DNA of 64,000 nt from Leclercia sp. S52. Its GTDB lineage: Bacteria > Pseudomonadota > Gammaproteobacteria > Enterobacterales > Enterobacteriaceae. The stretch lies in the NCBI RefSeq assembly GCF_039727615.1, contig NZ_CP152474.1, positions 1,798,001 to 1,862,000 of the forward strand, written 5' to 3'. This document shows positions 34,274 through 44,502 of this stretch, in pieces. A program made the translations under genes and the position numbers. Within the stretch, counting starts at the first letter, position 1. Each line of letters opens with the position of its first letter. A model generated the notes under the pieces. The model was not told the DNA's origin. It saw only the letters and a program-made list of their open reading frames with translations, and ran no database searches.

Positions 34274-34306
34274 AAAAAAAGGTCCGCTTGTCGGGCCTTT
34301 TTTTAT
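34274..34306 (+). terminator. fabF terminator
   Basis: GGTCCG-loop-CGGGCC (one G-U pair) is followed by eight T, with a run of A before it. It ends the fab cluster before pabC. Confidence 0.8.
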
Positions 34307-34374
34307 TCGGTTTTATTCCCTTGTCCGCGGCTCGCCTTCCTGCCAGACTATTCGACCATTTAAAAGGAGCCATC

Positions 34375-35185
34375 ATGTTCTTGATCAATGGCATACCCCA
34401 GGAAACGCTGCCAGCGAGCGACAGGGCTATTCAGTTTGGTGACGGCTGCTTCACGACGGCACGCATTGCTGCGGGCCAGGTCTGTCTGCTGGATGCCCAT
34501 CTGCAACGCTTGCAGAACGCCTGTGAAAAACTGCTTATCCCCTATGTGGCATGGGCCGAGTTAAAGCGTGAAATGGTTGAGCTCGCCCGGGGGGAATGAC
34601 CGTGGCGTGCTGAAGGTCATTATCAGCCGGGGAAGCGGCGGCAGAGGATACAGCGCGGCGAACTGCCTGCATCCGGTTCGACTTCTCTCGGTGTCGGCGT
34701 ATCCCGCTCATTATGATGGCTGGCGTCGTGAGGGGATTGCGCTGGCCTTAAGCCCGGTACGTCTGGGACGTAACCCGCAGCTGGCCGGGATAAAACATCT
34801 CAACCGGCTTGAACAGGTGCTGATCCGCACGCATCTCGAACAGACCGATGCCGACGAGGCGCTGGTTCTTGACAGCGAAGGGTTCATTACGGAATGCTGT
34901 GCGGCGAATTTATTCTGGCGACAGGGGAGGGACGTTTTCACCCCAAAACTGGATCAGGCAGGCGTCAACGGTCTGATGCGCCAGTTTTGTCTGCAGCAGC
35001 TGGCACACTCCGGCTATCACGTGGTCGAAGTGCAGGCCCGCGAGGCTGCGCTGGCTGAGGCAGACGAGATGCTGGTCTGCAATGCGCTTATGCCCATCGT
35101 GCCGGTTCGTCAGTATGATTCTCAACGTTTTTCATCGCGTGAGTTGTACGCATTTTTAGCCCCTCTGTGTGAGCAAAGCAGATAG
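34375..35185 (+). pseudogene. pabC: Aminodeoxychorismate lyase PabC, frame broken by one extra G
   Basis: PabC makes 4-aminobenzoate from aminodeoxychorismate for folate synthesis and is a PLP fold-type IV enzyme. The start MFLINGIPQETLPASDRAIQFGDGCFTTAR and the motif HLNRLEQVLIR (PLP lysine region: GIKHLNR) are intact. A run of six G at 34591-34596 puts a stop soon after ELARGE, while the next frame carries on with GGNDRGVLKVIISRGSGGRGYS. Removing one G gives an uninterrupted 269-residue protein, the E. coli length. It is most likely a sequencing artefact. Confidence 0.88.
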
Positions 35186-35187
35186 TC

Positions 35188-36210
35188 ATGAAGAAAATGT
35201 TGCGCTTTATTCTCCTCATCCTTGTCGTGCTGGGCATTGCTGCTGGCGTGGGGATGTGGAAAGTTCGCCAGCTGGCGGGCAGTCAAATTCTGATCGCCGA
35301 AGAGACGATCTTTACTCTGAAACCGGGCACCGGACGGCTGGCGCTGGGCGAGCAGCTGTATGGTGAGAAGATCATTAACCGCCCACGGGTGTTCCAGTGG
35401 TTATTACGTGTGCAGCCGGAGCTGTCGCATTTCAAGGCGGGTACCTACCGCTTTACGCCGGGGATGACCGTTAAAGAGATGCTGCAGCTGCTTGAAAGCG
35501 GTAAAGAGGCCCAGTTCCCGCTGCGTTTCGTGGAAGGGATGCGCCTGAGCGACTACCTGAAACAGCTCCGCGAAGCCCCTTATATCAAACACACCCTGCA
35601 GGACGACAGCTATGCCACCGTCGCTGAGGCCCTGAAGTTTGAGCATCCCAAGTGGGTCGAAGGCTGGTTCTGGCCGGATACCTGGATGTACACCGCAGGT
35701 ACCACGGATGTGGCGTTGCTACAACGCGCGCATAAAAAGATGGTTGAGGCGGTGGATAAAGCCTGGGAAGGGCGGATGGAGAACCTGCCGTATAAAGATC
35801 AGAACCAGTTTGTCACCATGGCCTCGATTGTCGAGAAAGAGACGGCAGTCGCCAGTGAGCGGGATCAGGTCGCCTCGGTATTTATCAATCGCCTGCGCAT
35901 CGGCATGCGTCTGCAGACCGATCCGACCGTGATTTACGGGATGGGTGAGAACTATAAGGGCAAAATTTCGCGTAAAGACCTGGAAACCCCAACCGATTAT
36001 AATACCTATGTCATTAGCGGTTTACCCCCGGGGCCGATTGCCACGCCGGGTCAGGCATCGTTGAATGCCGCCGCGCATCCGGCTAAAACGCCGTATCTCT
36101 ATTTCGTCGCAGACGGAAAGGGTGGACATACTTTTAACACCAATCTTGCCAGTCATAATCGTTCCGTCCAGGACTATCTGAAGGCACTTAAGGAAAAAAA
36201 TGCGCAGTAA
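35188..36210 (+). CDS. mltG: Endolytic peptidoglycan transglycosylase MltG
   Basis: MltG cleaves nascent glycan strands within the inner membrane region and is thought to end glycan polymerisation. The N-terminal helix ([20 protein letters not shown]) anchors it in the membrane, and the periplasmic LysM-like and YceG catalytic parts follow. The conserved glutamate is in [10 protein letters not shown], and the substrate loop is [10 protein letters not shown]. Length is 340 residues, as in E. coli. It starts two bases after pabC and overlaps tmk by 11 bases. Confidence 0.96.
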   Translation: MKKMLRFILLILVVLGIAAGVGMWKVRQLAGSQILIAEETIFTLKPGTGRLALGEQLYGEKIINRPRVFQWLLRVQPELSHFKAGTYRFTPGMTVKEMLQLLESGKEAQFPLRFVEGMRLSDYLKQLREAPYIKHTLQDDSYATVAEALKFEHPKWVEGWFWPDTWMYTAGTTDVALLQRAHKKMVEAVDKAWEGRMENLPYKDQNQFVTMASIVEKETAVASERDQVASVFINRLRIGMRLQTDPTVIYGMGENYKGKISRKDLETPTDYNTYVISGLPPGPIATPGQASLNAAAHPAKTPYLYFVADGKGGHTFNTNLASHNRSVQDYLKALKEKNAQ

Positions 36211-36841
36211 TTACATCGTCATTGAGGGGCTGGAAGGCGCCGGGAAAACGACCGCACGTGACGTGGTGGTCGAGACGCTCAAACAGTGTGGTATCGAAGA
36301 GATGATCTTCACCCGCGAACCGGGCGGCACCCAGCTGGCTGAAAAACTGCGCAGCCTGGTCCTGGACATTAAATCGGTCGGGGATGAAGTCATTACCGAT
36401 AAAGCCGAAGTGATGATGTTCTATGCCGCACGCGTCCAGCTGGTTGAAACCGTTATTAAACCTGCGCTGGCGCGAGGATGCTGGGTGATTGGCGATCGCC
36501 ACGATCTCTCTACCCAGGCGTACCAGGGCGGCGGACGCGGTATTGACCAGCGGATGCTCGGCACGCTGCGCGATGCGGTTCTCGGTGATTTCCGTCCGAA
36601 CCTGACGCTCTATCTCGACGTGACGCCGGAAGTGGGCCTGAAACGCGCCCGCGCCCGCGGCGAACTGGATCGTATCGAGCAGGAGTCGCTGGACTTCTTT
36701 AACCGTACCCGTGCCCGTTACCTTGAGCTGGCCGCCCAGGACAGTTCGATCCGCACCATCAATGCAACCCAACCGCTGGAGGATGTGATGAATGACATTC
36801 GCCAGACGGTCATCGACTGGCTGAAGGAACAACAGGCATGA
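36200..36841 (+). CDS. tmk: Thymidylate kinase
   Basis: Tmk phosphorylates dTMP to dTDP and is essential for DNA synthesis. The P-loop GLEGAGKT is at residues 10-17, TREPGGT forms the DRY/RE-like motif region, and [17 protein letters not shown] is the base-binding and lid-side segment. Length is 213 residues, as in E. coli. The gene overlaps the end of mltG and the start of holB, indicating translational coupling along the operon. Confidence 0.97.
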   Translation: MRSNYIVIEGLEGAGKTTARDVVVETLKQCGIEEMIFTREPGGTQLAEKLRSLVLDIKSVGDEVITDKAEVMMFYAARVQLVETVIKPALARGCWVIGDRHDLSTQAYQGGGRGIDQRMLGTLRDAVLGDFRPNLTLYLDVTPEVGLKRARARGELDRIEQESLDFFNRTRARYLELAAQDSSIRTINATQPLEDVMNDIRQTVIDWLKEQQA

Positions 36842-37842
36842 AATGGTACCCATGGTTGCGCCCGCACTTTGAACAGCTGGTGAACAGCTATCAGTCCGGT
36901 CGGGGGCATCATGCGTTACTGATCCAGTCGCTGCCGGGCATGGGCGATGAGGCGCTGATCTACGCCATCAGCCGTTTTCTGATGTGCCAGCAGCCGCAGG
37001 GGCACAAAAGCTGCGGTCAGTGCCGCAGCTGTCAGCTGATGCAGGCGGAAACGCACCCGGACTATTACGCGCTGGAGCCGGAGAAGGGCAAGACCACGCT
37101 GGGCATCGATGCGGTGCGCGCGGTGAGCGAAAAGCTTTACGAGCGCGCGCGGCTTGGCGGGGCCAAAGTGGTCTGGTTGAAGGATGCCGCCCAGCTTACC
37201 GAGGCCGCGGCCAACGCGCTGTTAAAAACCCTCGAAGAGCCGCCGGAAAATACCTGGTTCCTGATGGCCTGCCGCGAACCGGGACGGCTGCTGGCGACCC
37301 TGCGTAGCCGTTGTCGTCTCCACCATCTCAGCGTGCCGCAGGAGGCCTGGGCCATCAGCTGGCTGGCACGGGAAGTGACAACGTCACAAGAGGCGGCGCT
37401 GAGCGCGCTACGTCTGTGTGGTGGGGCACCGGCCGCGGCGCTGGATCTGCTGCAGCCCAACGTCCAGACGCAACGGGAACAACTCTGTCAGGCGCTTAAT
37501 GCGGTGCCGGACAGCGGCGACTGGCTGAGCCTGCTGCCGGTCCTGAACCATGAGCAGGCGCCCAATCGTCTGCACTGGCTGGCAGCCCTGCTGCTGGATG
37601 CCCTTAAAATTCAGCAGGGAGCGACCCTGCTCAGCAATGTCGATGCCTGGCCGTTGGTTAATCGCCTGGCACAACACCTGCCGGGTGTGGCATTGCGGGC
37701 TATCCTTCATGATGTCTGCCAGTGTCGCGAACAACTACTCAGCGTAACGGGGCTGAATCGGGAGCTTGTCCTTACCGACCTGTTACTCACTATCGAGCAT
37801 TACCTGCAACCGGGCACGACGCTGCCTGTATCCTCTTTCTGA
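36838..37842 (+). CDS. holB: DNA polymerase III delta' subunit
   Basis: HolB is the delta' subunit of the DNA polymerase III clamp loader; it is an AAA+ family member that does not hydrolyse ATP. The N-terminal part contains the zinc module [17 protein letters not shown]. The SRC motif is in [10 protein letters not shown], and the P-loop-like stretch [10 protein letters not shown] is degenerate, as expected. Length is 334 residues. It overlaps tmk by four bases (ATGA). Confidence 0.96.
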   Translation: MKWYPWLRPHFEQLVNSYQSGRGHHALLIQSLPGMGDEALIYAISRFLMCQQPQGHKSCGQCRSCQLMQAETHPDYYALEPEKGKTTLGIDAVRAVSEKLYERARLGGAKVVWLKDAAQLTEAAANALLKTLEEPPENTWFLMACREPGRLLATLRSRCRLHHLSVPQEAWAISWLAREVTTSQEAALSALRLCGGAPAAALDLLQPNVQTQREQLCQALNAVPDSGDWLSLLPVLNHEQAPNRLHWLAALLLDALKIQQGATLLSNVDAWPLVNRLAQHLPGVALRAILHDVCQCREQLLSVTGLNRELVLTDLLLTIEHYLQPGTTLPVSSF

Positions 37843-37852
37843 GAGACACATT

Positions 37853-38647
37853 ATGTTTTTAGTCGACTCACACTGCCATCTCGATGGCCTGGATTATCAA
37901 TCCCTGCATAAAAACGTCGATGACGTGCTGGCAAAAGCCGCCGCCCGCGATGTGAAATTTTGTCTGGCGGTCGCCACGACGTTACCTGGCTACAAAACCA
38001 TGCGCGAGCTGGTGGGGGTGCGCGACAACGTCGTGTTCTCCTGCGGCGTGCATCCGCTCAACCAGGATGAAGCGTACGACGTCGAAGATCTACGCCGTCT
38101 GGCGGCGGAAGAGGGTGTGGTGGCGATGGGGGAAACCGGGCTGGATTATTTCTACACCCCGGAAACCAAAGCCCGCCAGCAGGAATCTTTCCGCGACCAT
38201 ATCCGTATTGGCCGGGAGCTGAATAAACCCGTGATCGTTCATACCCGCGACGCGCGCGCCGATACACTGGCGATCCTGAAAGAAGAAAACGTGACGGATT
38301 GCGGCGGCGTACTACACTGTTTCACAGAAGACAGAGAAACAGCGGGCAAGCTGCTGGATATGGGTTTTTATATCTCGTTTTCCGGGATCGTGACGTTCCG
38401 TAACGCCGAGCAGCTTCGTGATGCCGCGCGCTACGTGCCGCTCGATCGTCTGCTGGTGGAAACAGATTCCCCTTATCTGGCACCGGTACCGCATCGTGGT
38501 AAAGAAAATCAGCCCGCGATGGTACGGGATGTGGCCGAGTACATGGCCGTATTAAAAGGCGTCGATGTTGAAGAACTGGCACGCATTACCACCGACAACT
38601 TTGCCAGCCTGTTTCACATCGATCCCTCCCGCCTGCAATCTGCCTGA
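37853..38647 (+). CDS. ycfH: TatD family metal-dependent hydrolase YcfH
   Basis: YcfH is a predicted metal-dependent hydrolase of the TatD/amidohydrolase type; E. coli TatD relatives act as 3'-5' DNA exonucleases, and the function of YcfH itself is not settled. HCHLDG at residues 7-12 gives two metal ligands, GETGLDYFY the third, and HTRDARADT and HCFTED further ones; ETDSPYLAP closes the site. ATG at 37853 gives 264 residues (E. coli 265). An in-frame start 87 bases upstream lies inside holB and is rejected. Confidence 0.94.
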   Translation: MFLVDSHCHLDGLDYQSLHKNVDDVLAKAAARDVKFCLAVATTLPGYKTMRELVGVRDNVVFSCGVHPLNQDEAYDVEDLRRLAAEEGVVAMGETGLDYFYTPETKARQQESFRDHIRIGRELNKPVIVHTRDARADTLAILKEENVTDCGGVLHCFTEDRETAGKLLDMGFYISFSGIVTFRNAEQLRDAARYVPLDRLLVETDSPYLAPVPHRGKENQPAMVRDVAEYMAVLKGVDVEELARITTDNFASLFHIDPSRLQSA

Positions 38648-38695
38648 TTAATCTATTTTTTTATGGCTCGTAATTAATAGCCAAAACGAGTAAAG

Positions 38696-38729
38696 TTCAC
38701 CGCCCATGTGGGGGCGGTGAAGACCTTTT
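38696..38729 (+). terminator. ycfH terminator
   Basis: TTCACCGCCC-ATGT-GGGGGCGGTGAA forms a long stem followed by GACCTTTTT. It ends the pabC-ycfH operon. Confidence 0.8.
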
Positions 38730-38823
38730 TAGAAACATCTGGCAATTTGTTTTGTAAAAATCTGAAAGTTTTTCAGCTGCCCTGCGCTGAAACGTGATAG
38801 CCGTCAAACAAAGATACGCGGAT

Positions 38824-38845
38824 TTATTTTACTCTGTGTAATAAA
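38824..38845 (+). promoter_or_regulatory. Mlc operator region of ptsG
   Basis: TTATTTTACTCTGTGTAATAAA closely matches the Mlc-binding site I recall at the E. coli ptsG promoter. Mlc represses ptsG until glucose transport draws it to the membrane. The rest of the leader also resembles E. coli, with a C-rich stretch at 38884-38890. Confidence 0.75.
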
Positions 38846-38924
38846 TAAAGGGCGCTTAGATGTCCTGTCCACGGCACGGTTCTCCCCCCCGGGCCAATGC
38901 GTGAAAACGTAAAAAAAGCACAAA

Positions 38925-38945
38925 TACTCAGGAGCACTCTCAATT
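38925..38945 (+). promoter_or_regulatory. SgrS small-RNA target and ribosome-binding site of ptsG
   Basis: CAGGAGCACTCTCAATT directly before the ATG is the segment that base-pairs with SgrS in E. coli, where pairing blocks translation and triggers RNase E decay during glucose-phosphate stress. The stretch is conserved, so the control is probably present. sgrS itself lies outside the window. Confidence 0.75.
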
Positions 38946-40379
38946 ATGTTTAAGAATGCATTTGCTAACCTGCAGAAGGTCGGTAAATCGCTGATGCTGC
39001 CGGTATCCGTACTGCCTATCGCAGGTATCCTGCTGGGCGTCGGTTCTGCAAACTTCAGCTGGCTGCCAGCCGTAGTTTCTCATGTGATGGCCGAAGCGGG
39101 CGGTTCTGTCTTCGGTAACATGCCACTGATCTTCGCCATCGGCGTTGCGCTTGGCTTCACCAATAACGACGGCGTATCTGCACTGGCCTCTGTAGTTGCC
39201 TACGGCATCATGGTTAAAACCATGGCTGTGGTTGCACCTCTGGTGCTGCACTTACCACCGGAAGAGATCGCTGCTAAACACCTGGCTGACACCGGTGTTC
39301 TGGGCGGTATCATCTCGGGTGCTATTGCGGCGTATATGTTTAACCGCTTCTATCGCATCAAGCTCCCTGAGTACCTGGGCTTCTTTGCAGGTAAGCGTTT
39401 TGTTCCAATCATCTCTGGTCTGGCGGCGATCTTCACGGGTGTGATCCTCTCCTTCATCTGGCCACCGATTGGTTCCGCGATCCAGACCTTCTCCCAGTGG
39501 GCTGCTTACCAGAACCCGGTACTGGCGTTCGGTATCTATGGCTTCATCGAGCGTTGCCTGGTGCCGTTTGGTCTGCACCATATCTGGAACGTTCCTTTCC
39601 AGATGCAGATCGGCGAGTTCACCAACGCAGCAGGTCAGGTCTTCCACGGCGATATCCCACGCTATATGGCAGGCGACCCAACTGCAGGCAAACTGTCTGG
39701 CGGCTTCCTGTTCAAAATGTACGGCCTGCCGGCTGCTGCGATTGCAATCTGGCACTCTGCTAAACCAGAGAACCGTGCAAAAGTGGGCGGTATCATGATC
39801 TCCGCAGCGCTGACCTCGTTCCTGACCGGTATCACCGAGCCGATCGAGTTCTCCTTCATGTTCGTTGCGCCGATCCTGTACGTTATTCACGCGATTCTGG
39901 CTGGCCTGGCGTTCCCAATCTGTATCCTGCTGGGTATGCGTGACGGGACTTCCTTCTCGCACGGTCTGATCGACTTTATCGTTCTGTCAGGTAACAGCAG
40001 CAAGCTGTGGCTGTTCCCAATCGTGGGTGCGTGCTACGCGGTTGCGTACTACACCATCTTCCGCGTGCTGATCAAAGCACTGGACCTGAAAACTCCGGGT
40101 CGTGAAGATGCATCTGATGACGTTAAAGCTGGCGCGACCAGCGAAATGGCTCCGGCACTGGTTGCAGCGTTCGGTGGTAAAGAGAACATCACTAACCTGG
40201 ACGCGTGTATCACTCGTCTGCGTGTGAGCGTTGCTGATATCGCGAAAGTTGACCAGCCGGGTCTGAAAAAACTGGGCGCAGCTGGCGTAGTTGTTGCAGG
40301 TTCCGGTGTACAGGCTATCTTCGGTACTAAATCCGATAACCTGAAAACCGAAATGGATGAGTACATCCGCAGCAACTAA
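38946..40379 (+). CDS. ptsG: PTS glucose transporter subunit IICB
   Basis: PtsG (EIICB-Glc) imports glucose and phosphorylates it to glucose 6-phosphate. The C domain of about 10 membrane helices covers roughly residues 1-380, with the conserved [12 protein letters not shown] active-site loop. The B domain follows, with phosphocysteine C421 in [11 protein letters not shown]. No EIIA is fused; EIIA-Glc (crr) is elsewhere. Length is 477 residues, as in E. coli. Confidence 0.97.
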   Translation: MFKNAFANLQKVGKSLMLPVSVLPIAGILLGVGSANFSWLPAVVSHVMAEAGGSVFGNMPLIFAIGVALGFTNNDGVSALASVVAYGIMVKTMAVVAPLVLHLPPEEIAAKHLADTGVLGGIISGAIAAYMFNRFYRIKLPEYLGFFAGKRFVPIISGLAAIFTGVILSFIWPPIGSAIQTFSQWAAYQNPVLAFGIYGFIERCLVPFGLHHIWNVPFQMQIGEFTNAAGQVFHGDIPRYMAGDPTAGKLSGGFLFKMYGLPAAAIAIWHSAKPENRAKVGGIMISAALTSFLTGITEPIEFSFMFVAPILYVIHAILAGLAFPICILLGMRDGTSFSHGLIDFIVLSGNSSKLWLFPIVGACYAVAYYTIFRVLIKALDLKTPGREDASDDVKAGATSEMAPALVAAFGGKENITNLDACITRLRVSVADIAKVDQPGLKKLGAAGVVVAGSGVQAIFGTKSDNLKTEMDEYIRSN

Positions 40380-40399
40380 GTTGTGACCTGGGGAGACTA

Positions 40400-40427
40400 A
40401 GGCAGCCGAATGGCTGCCTTTTTTATA
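40400..40427 (+). terminator. ptsG terminator
   Basis: GGCAGCC-GAAT-GGCTGCC is followed by six T, 21 bases after the ptsG stop. Strong intrinsic terminator. Confidence 0.92.
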
Positions 40428-40444
40428 TCTATGGTTTGTGAAAT

Positions 40445-40519
40445 GCCGGGTGGCGGCTGCGCCTTACCCTGCCTACAAAAGCTCAGACCGTAGGCCGGGT
40501 AAGCGTAGCGCCACCCGGC
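40445..40519. repeat. Paired REP (BIME) between ptsG and fhuE
   Basis: Two REP units in opposite orientation (about 40445-40470 and 40493-40519) are joined by CCTACAAAAGCTCAGACCG. The second is nearly identical to those at 6.9, 27.3 and 61.9 kb (one base differs, TAGCG for CAGCG). It lies between convergent genes. Confidence 0.88.
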
Positions 40520-40523
40520 ACAA

Positions 40524-40550
40524 AAAAGGGAGCCATTTGGCTCCCTTAGA
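40524..40550 (-). terminator. fhuE terminator
   Basis: On the minus strand GGGAGCC-AAAT-GGCTCCC is followed by six T, just past the fhuE stop. Confidence 0.9.
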
Positions 40551-40564
40551 CGTCTGATGATTTA

Positions 40565-42751
40565 TCAGAACTGATAGCTTGCGGTCACGCTCACGTTGCG
40601 TGGTTCGCCATACACGATTTCGCCTTCAACGTTGGTGTCGTAAGTCTTATCGAAGAGGTTATTCAGATTGCCCTGCAGGGAGAAGTTCTTCGTCACCTGG
40701 TAACGGGTGAAGAGGTCCACCAGCGCGTAGCTGCCCTGCGATGCGCGCCAGGTGCCGTAAGGCGTGTCCTGGTAGGTGTAGACGCTGTTTTGCCAGTTAA
40801 CGCCGCCACCGACGGTCAGCTCAGGCATGGCCGGCAGACGGTAGCTGGTAAACAGTTTTACGGTAGTACGCGGCAGCTGCGGGTTCACCGCCTTGCCGTC
40901 GTTATCTTCGGCAACGTAACGCGTTGCACCGAAGGTCATCTGCCAGTTATCCGTCAGCGCGCCGTTGATTTCAAACTCAACGCCTTTACTCACGGTACCG
41001 TCTACGCTCTCGTAAGCCGTATCCGTGGACCCCTGAATCGTCCGGCCGGTGCTTTGTCCCAGGTTATCCTGCTCAATGCGGAATACGGAGAGGGTGGTGG
41101 TCAGACGGCTGTTCATCCAGTCGGATTTAAGGCCCGCTTCATAGTTATTCCCGGTGATCGGATCAAGATATTTGCCCGAGCTGTCGCGGTAGTTCTGCGG
41201 CTGGAAGATAGAGGTATAGCTGGCATAGGCAGACCAGTTGTCATTGATGTCGTAAACCAGACCCGCGTACGGCGTGGTGTGGTTTTTCTCCATGCCGTAG
41301 GCCAGGGTGTCAACACTCCAGTTGGTATAACGGGCCCCAAGAATTAAATGCAAAGGATCGGCCAGTGAAATGCGCGTCGCGGCGTACAGCGATTTCATAT
41401 TGGTGGTGTCATCCTGAGCCAGCGACTGCGATCCCCAGTTGGTTTCCGGGAAGTTACCGTTATAGTCGTAGAAGCTGCCGAACTCATCCGGATAGACGTT
41501 GGCCCATGAGTTGGTGTAACGGTTGGTCTGACGACTGAAGCTGCCACCAATCATCATGGTGTGCTGGCGGCCCAGCAGCTCGTAACCACCATCCGCAAAC
41601 AGATCCACTGCGTCTACTTTACGCTTGCCGCTGTTCCAGCCGGTGCCGCCAATATAATCATAGCCCGGACCATAGTTCGCATAGGGGCCTTCCAGCATGC
41701 CGGTGCTCTTATTCACAAAGGCATCGATGTACATCGCTTTGCTGTCGAATTTCGCTTCGGTATGGGTGGCATTCAGGGTGGCCTGCCAGTCGTCGGCAAA
41801 GCGCTGCTTCAGGGTGAAGAAGACCTTATTGAACTCTTTGTCGTTGTAAGCCCAGTCGGGTGAGGTGCTGTGCGCGCGATCGTAATGTTTGGTGCTGCCA
41901 TCGGTGTTCCAGCGCGGCAACCCACCCCACGTCTGGTTGTTGATGTCGATACGCTGGTATTCGTAGCCCGCGGACAACGAAGTGCTGGTGCCCAGATCGG
42001 CGTCCAGAATCCCGGAGAAGAAGGTCCGCTTCTGATTGTATTTGTCGAGCCAGGAGTCGCTGTCCTGATAACCCGCCACGATGCGGCTGCGCACATTGCC
42101 GTCTTCGGTTAGCGGACTTTGCATGTCCATCACGTAGCGTTGTTTGTTCCAGCTACCGTATTCCGCCGACAGATTGGCCTTGAACTCGCGGCTGGTGGCA
42201 TGCTTACGCACCATATTGATCGCCGCAGACGGGTTGCCTGTCCCGGTCATCAGGCCGTTAGCGCCGCGCACGACTTCAACCCGCTCAAACAGCGCGGTGT
42301 CAGACTGAGAATCACCCAGATTCCAGCGCGACTCAAAGTAGGTTGGGATGCCATCAACCATGTAGTTGTCGATTTCAAAACCGCGGGAGTAGAAATTGCT
42401 GCGATCGGAGTCAGTGGTGCTTTTGCTGATCCCCATCGTGCTGTCCATCACGTCGCCCAAGGTCTGCAGCTGTTGGTCTTCCATGCGTTGTTCGCTGACG
42501 ATCGTGACCGACTGCGGAATGTCACGTTGGATCATCTGCATTTTGGTGCCCACGGTCGTGGTTTTTACGCTGTAGTCCTGGCTTTCATCAGCGGCGTCCG
42601 GCTGCGATGAACCATCAACAATCACCGTCTCTTCGGTCGGGGCGGCGAAGCTGGCGACGGGTGTTAATGCGAAAGCAATGCAGGCTGCGAGCAGCGAGGG
42701 TTTAGTGACAGGCTGGCGTTGCCCGTCCCTGGTATAATTCATGAAAGACAT
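40565..42751 (-). CDS. fhuE: TonB-dependent receptor for coprogen and rhodotorulic acid, FhuE
   Basis: FhuE is an outer-membrane TonB-dependent transporter for hydroxamate siderophores (coprogen, ferrioxamine, rhodotorulic acid). The signal peptide ends near ALTPVASFAAP. EETVIVDGS holds the TonB box, the plug domain runs to about residue 220, and a 22-strand barrel ends in the terminal phenylalanine (VTASYQF). ATG at 42751 gives 728 residues (E. coli 729) and follows AAAGG; two TTG codons upstream also read in frame but are rejected. Iron control is expected; a 19-base inverted repeat upstream is listed separately. Confidence 0.95.
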   Translation of the reverse strand: MSFMNYTRDGQRQPVTKPSLLAACIAFALTPVASFAAPTEETVIVDGSSQPDAADESQDYSVKTTTVGTKMQMIQRDIPQSVTIVSEQRMEDQQLQTLGDVMDSTMGISKSTTDSDRSNFYSRGFEIDNYMVDGIPTYFESRWNLGDSQSDTALFERVEVVRGANGLMTGTGNPSAAINMVRKHATSREFKANLSAEYGSWNKQRYVMDMQSPLTEDGNVRSRIVAGYQDSDSWLDKYNQKRTFFSGILDADLGTSTSLSAGYEYQRIDINNQTWGGLPRWNTDGSTKHYDRAHSTSPDWAYNDKEFNKVFFTLKQRFADDWQATLNATHTEAKFDSKAMYIDAFVNKSTGMLEGPYANYGPGYDYIGGTGWNSGKRKVDAVDLFADGGYELLGRQHTMMIGGSFSRQTNRYTNSWANVYPDEFGSFYDYNGNFPETNWGSQSLAQDDTTNMKSLYAATRISLADPLHLILGARYTNWSVDTLAYGMEKNHTTPYAGLVYDINDNWSAYASYTSIFQPQNYRDSSGKYLDPITGNNYEAGLKSDWMNSRLTTTLSVFRIEQDNLGQSTGRTIQGSTDTAYESVDGTVSKGVEFEINGALTDNWQMTFGATRYVAEDNDGKAVNPQLPRTTVKLFTSYRLPAMPELTVGGGVNWQNSVYTYQDTPYGTWRASQGSYALVDLFTRYQVTKNFSLQGNLNNLFDKTYDTNVEGEIVYGEPRNVSVTASYQF

Positions 42752-42848
42752 CAACAAACCTTTCTGAGTGAAGTGTGAATGTTATGCCCCAGTTCCGTAA
42801 GCACAGTCTGAGGTCGTTTTCTATGTATAAAATGCGCATGTAAATGCA

Positions 42849-42867
42849 AATGCGAAATATACGCATT
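42849..42867. promoter_or_regulatory. 19-bp inverted repeat upstream of fhuE
   Basis: AATGCG-N7-CGCATT is a perfect inverted repeat, about 100 bases upstream of fhuE. It overlaps a wider cluster of ATGC/GCAT steps (42831-42867) next to a TATACA hexamer on the minus strand. Its size equals a Fur box, but the match to the Fur consensus is poor. Confidence 0.4.
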
Positions 42868-43105
42868 GTGATTAAACCTGTAAACAAGGGTTTCAGCCGT
42901 ATATGAAATTATGTTTTAAGATTTCAGGGCAGGGCGCGGTGAACGGCTGCGTATAAATTGCGCTATAAGGAAGGAATTCGAGGGATAAGGTTGAAAGAAC
43001 TGGAGAAAGTCGCTCATACTCTTGAGTCGTATCACATAATTATGCGCCTGCACCGAGCGTGTTGTCTCCGGGCACGTCGCCAGATTAATGAATAAGGAAA
43101 ACCTC

Positions 43106-43465
43106 ATGGCTGAAGAAACCATTTTCAGTAAAATTATCCGCCGCGAGATCCCGGCGGATATCGTCTATCAGGATGAACTGGTTACCGCTTTCCGCGACAT
43201 CTCCCCGCAGGCACCGACCCACATCCTTATTATTCCTAATATTCTGATTCCGACGGTAAATGACGTGAAAACTGAGCATGAACTGGCATTAGGCCGTATG
43301 CTGACAGTAGCAGCGAAAATTGCTGAGCAGGAAGGCGTGGCCGAGGATGGTTACCGTTTGATCATGAACTGTAACCGCCACGGTGGTCAGGAAGTTTATC
43401 ATATTCATATGCATCTGCTCGGCGGTCGTCCGCTGGGGCCGATGCTTGCGCATAAAGGTCTTTAA
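43106..43465 (+). CDS. hinT: Purine nucleoside phosphoramidase HinT
   Basis: HinT is a HIT-family enzyme that hydrolyses AMP-lysine and other phosphoramidates. The catalytic motif HIHMH is at residues 99-103. ATG at 43106 gives the conserved [16 protein letters not shown] and 119 residues, as in E. coli; an ATG 18 bases upstream is rejected. It begins the hinT-ycfL-lpoB-thiK-nagZ-ycfP run, and only one base separates its stop from the ycfL start. Confidence 0.96.
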   Translation: MAEETIFSKIIRREIPADIVYQDELVTAFRDISPQAPTHILIIPNILIPTVNDVKTEHELALGRMLTVAAKIAEQEGVAEDGYRLIMNCNRHGGQEVYHIHMHLLGGRPLGPMLAHKGL

Positions 43466-43466
43466 G

Positions 43467-43841
43467 ATGCCCGGTGGACGGATTGCGATGCTGTTGATGA
43501 TGGTAGTGCTGGCGGGATGTAAATCTCAGCCCGCGATCCCCGTCAATGATGAGCAAACATTAGTGATGGAGTCTTCTGTGCTGGCGGCGGGCATTACCGC
43601 TGAAAAACCGTCGCTGACCATCAGCGAAATTCAGCCGTCTGCCTCCTCCACGCTGTTTAATGAAAGACAAGAGTCCGTTACCGTCCATTACCGTTTTTTC
43701 TGGTATGACGCCAGAGGCCTGGAAATGCACCCGCTTGAGGCGCCGCGCAGCGTGACTATTCCGGCGAATTCGTCGGTTACGCTCTACGGCAGCGCCAACT
43801 ATCTGGGTGCCCATAAGGTCAGACTTTATCTCTATCTCTAA
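43467..43841 (+). CDS. ycfL: YcfL family lipoprotein (DUF1425)
   Basis: This 124-residue predicted lipoprotein has lipobox LAGC (MPGGRIAMLLMMVVLAGC, cysteine 18), so it is lipidated and, with lysine as the next residue, expected in the outer membrane. A DUF1425 beta domain ends VRLYLYL. The N-terminus differs from E. coli YcfL but the mature part matches. The ATG lies one base after the hinT stop. Function is unknown; a link with lpoB is suggested only by linkage. Confidence 0.9.
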   Translation: MPGGRIAMLLMMVVLAGCKSQPAIPVNDEQTLVMESSVLAAGITAEKPSLTISEIQPSASSTLFNERQESVTVHYRFFWYDARGLEMHPLEAPRSVTIPANSSVTLYGSANYLGAHKVRLYLYL

Positions 43842-43851
43842 GGGGTGATCC

Positions 43852-44502
43852 TTGATTAAAAATTTCAGTCGTTACGCGCTGGTCACGGCTTTTGCACTGT
43901 TCCTTTCGGGATGTATCAACCGTACCGAGCAGCCGCCTGCACCGGTCGAAGAGGTGAAACCTGGCGCACAACAGCCGGTCCAGCCTACACAGCCGGTGCC
44001 AACCGTGCCTACCGTGCCGTCCGTACCTGAACAGCCAGGTCCGATCGAGCATCAGGAAGAAACGGCGCAGCCTGCGCCACGTGAACGTCATTACGACTGG
44101 AACGGCGCGATGCAGCCGATGGTCGCTAAGATGTTGCAGGCCCAGGGCGTCACCGCGGGCAGCGTGCTGCTGGTGGACAGCGTCAACAACCGTACCAACG
44201 GCAGTCTGAACGCCGGGGAAGCCACTGAAACGCTGCGCAATGCGCTGGCGAACAACGGCAAATTTACCCTGGTGTCCGCGCAGCAGCTGGCGGTGGCCAA
44301 ACAGCAGTTAGGCCTTTCTCCGCAGGACAGCCTGGGCTCGCGCAGTAAAGCTATCGGCATTGCCCGCAACGTAGGGGCGCAGTATGTGCTCTACTCCAGC
44401 GCGACCGGCAACGTCAACTCGCCAGCACTGCAAATGCAGCTGATGCTGGTTCAGACAGGTGAAATTATCTGGTCAGGTAAAGGTGCAGTTCAGCAACAGT
44501 AA
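43852..44502 (+). CDS. lpoB: Penicillin-binding protein activator LpoB
   Basis: LpoB is an outer-membrane lipoprotein that reaches through the peptidoglycan to activate PBP1b (mrcB). The N-terminus has lipobox LSGC; a proline/glutamine-rich flexible stretch (about residues 25-75) spans the periplasm, and the folded domain follows ([16 protein letters not shown]...), ending VQQQ. The start is TTG at 43852 after AAGGGGTGA. At 216 residues it is three longer than E. coli. It overlaps the thiK start. Confidence 0.93.
   Translation: MIKNFSRYALVTAFALFLSGCINRTEQPPAPVEEVKPGAQQPVQPTQPVPTVPTVPSVPEQPGPIEHQEETAQPAPRERHYDWNGAMQPMVAKMLQAQGVTAGSVLLVDSVNNRTNGSLNAGEATETLRNALANNGKFTLVSAQQLAVAKQQLGLSPQDSLGSRSKAIGIARNVGAQYVLYSSATGNVNSPALQMQLMLVQTGEIIWSGKGAVQQQ

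Noticed and set aside
38884..38890. Run of seven C upstream of ptsG as a phase-variable promoter tract
   Set aside because: E. coli has a similar C run in the ptsG leader as I remember it, and it sits outside the -10/-35 spacing. It may also simply be one base too long for the same reason as the coding runs.
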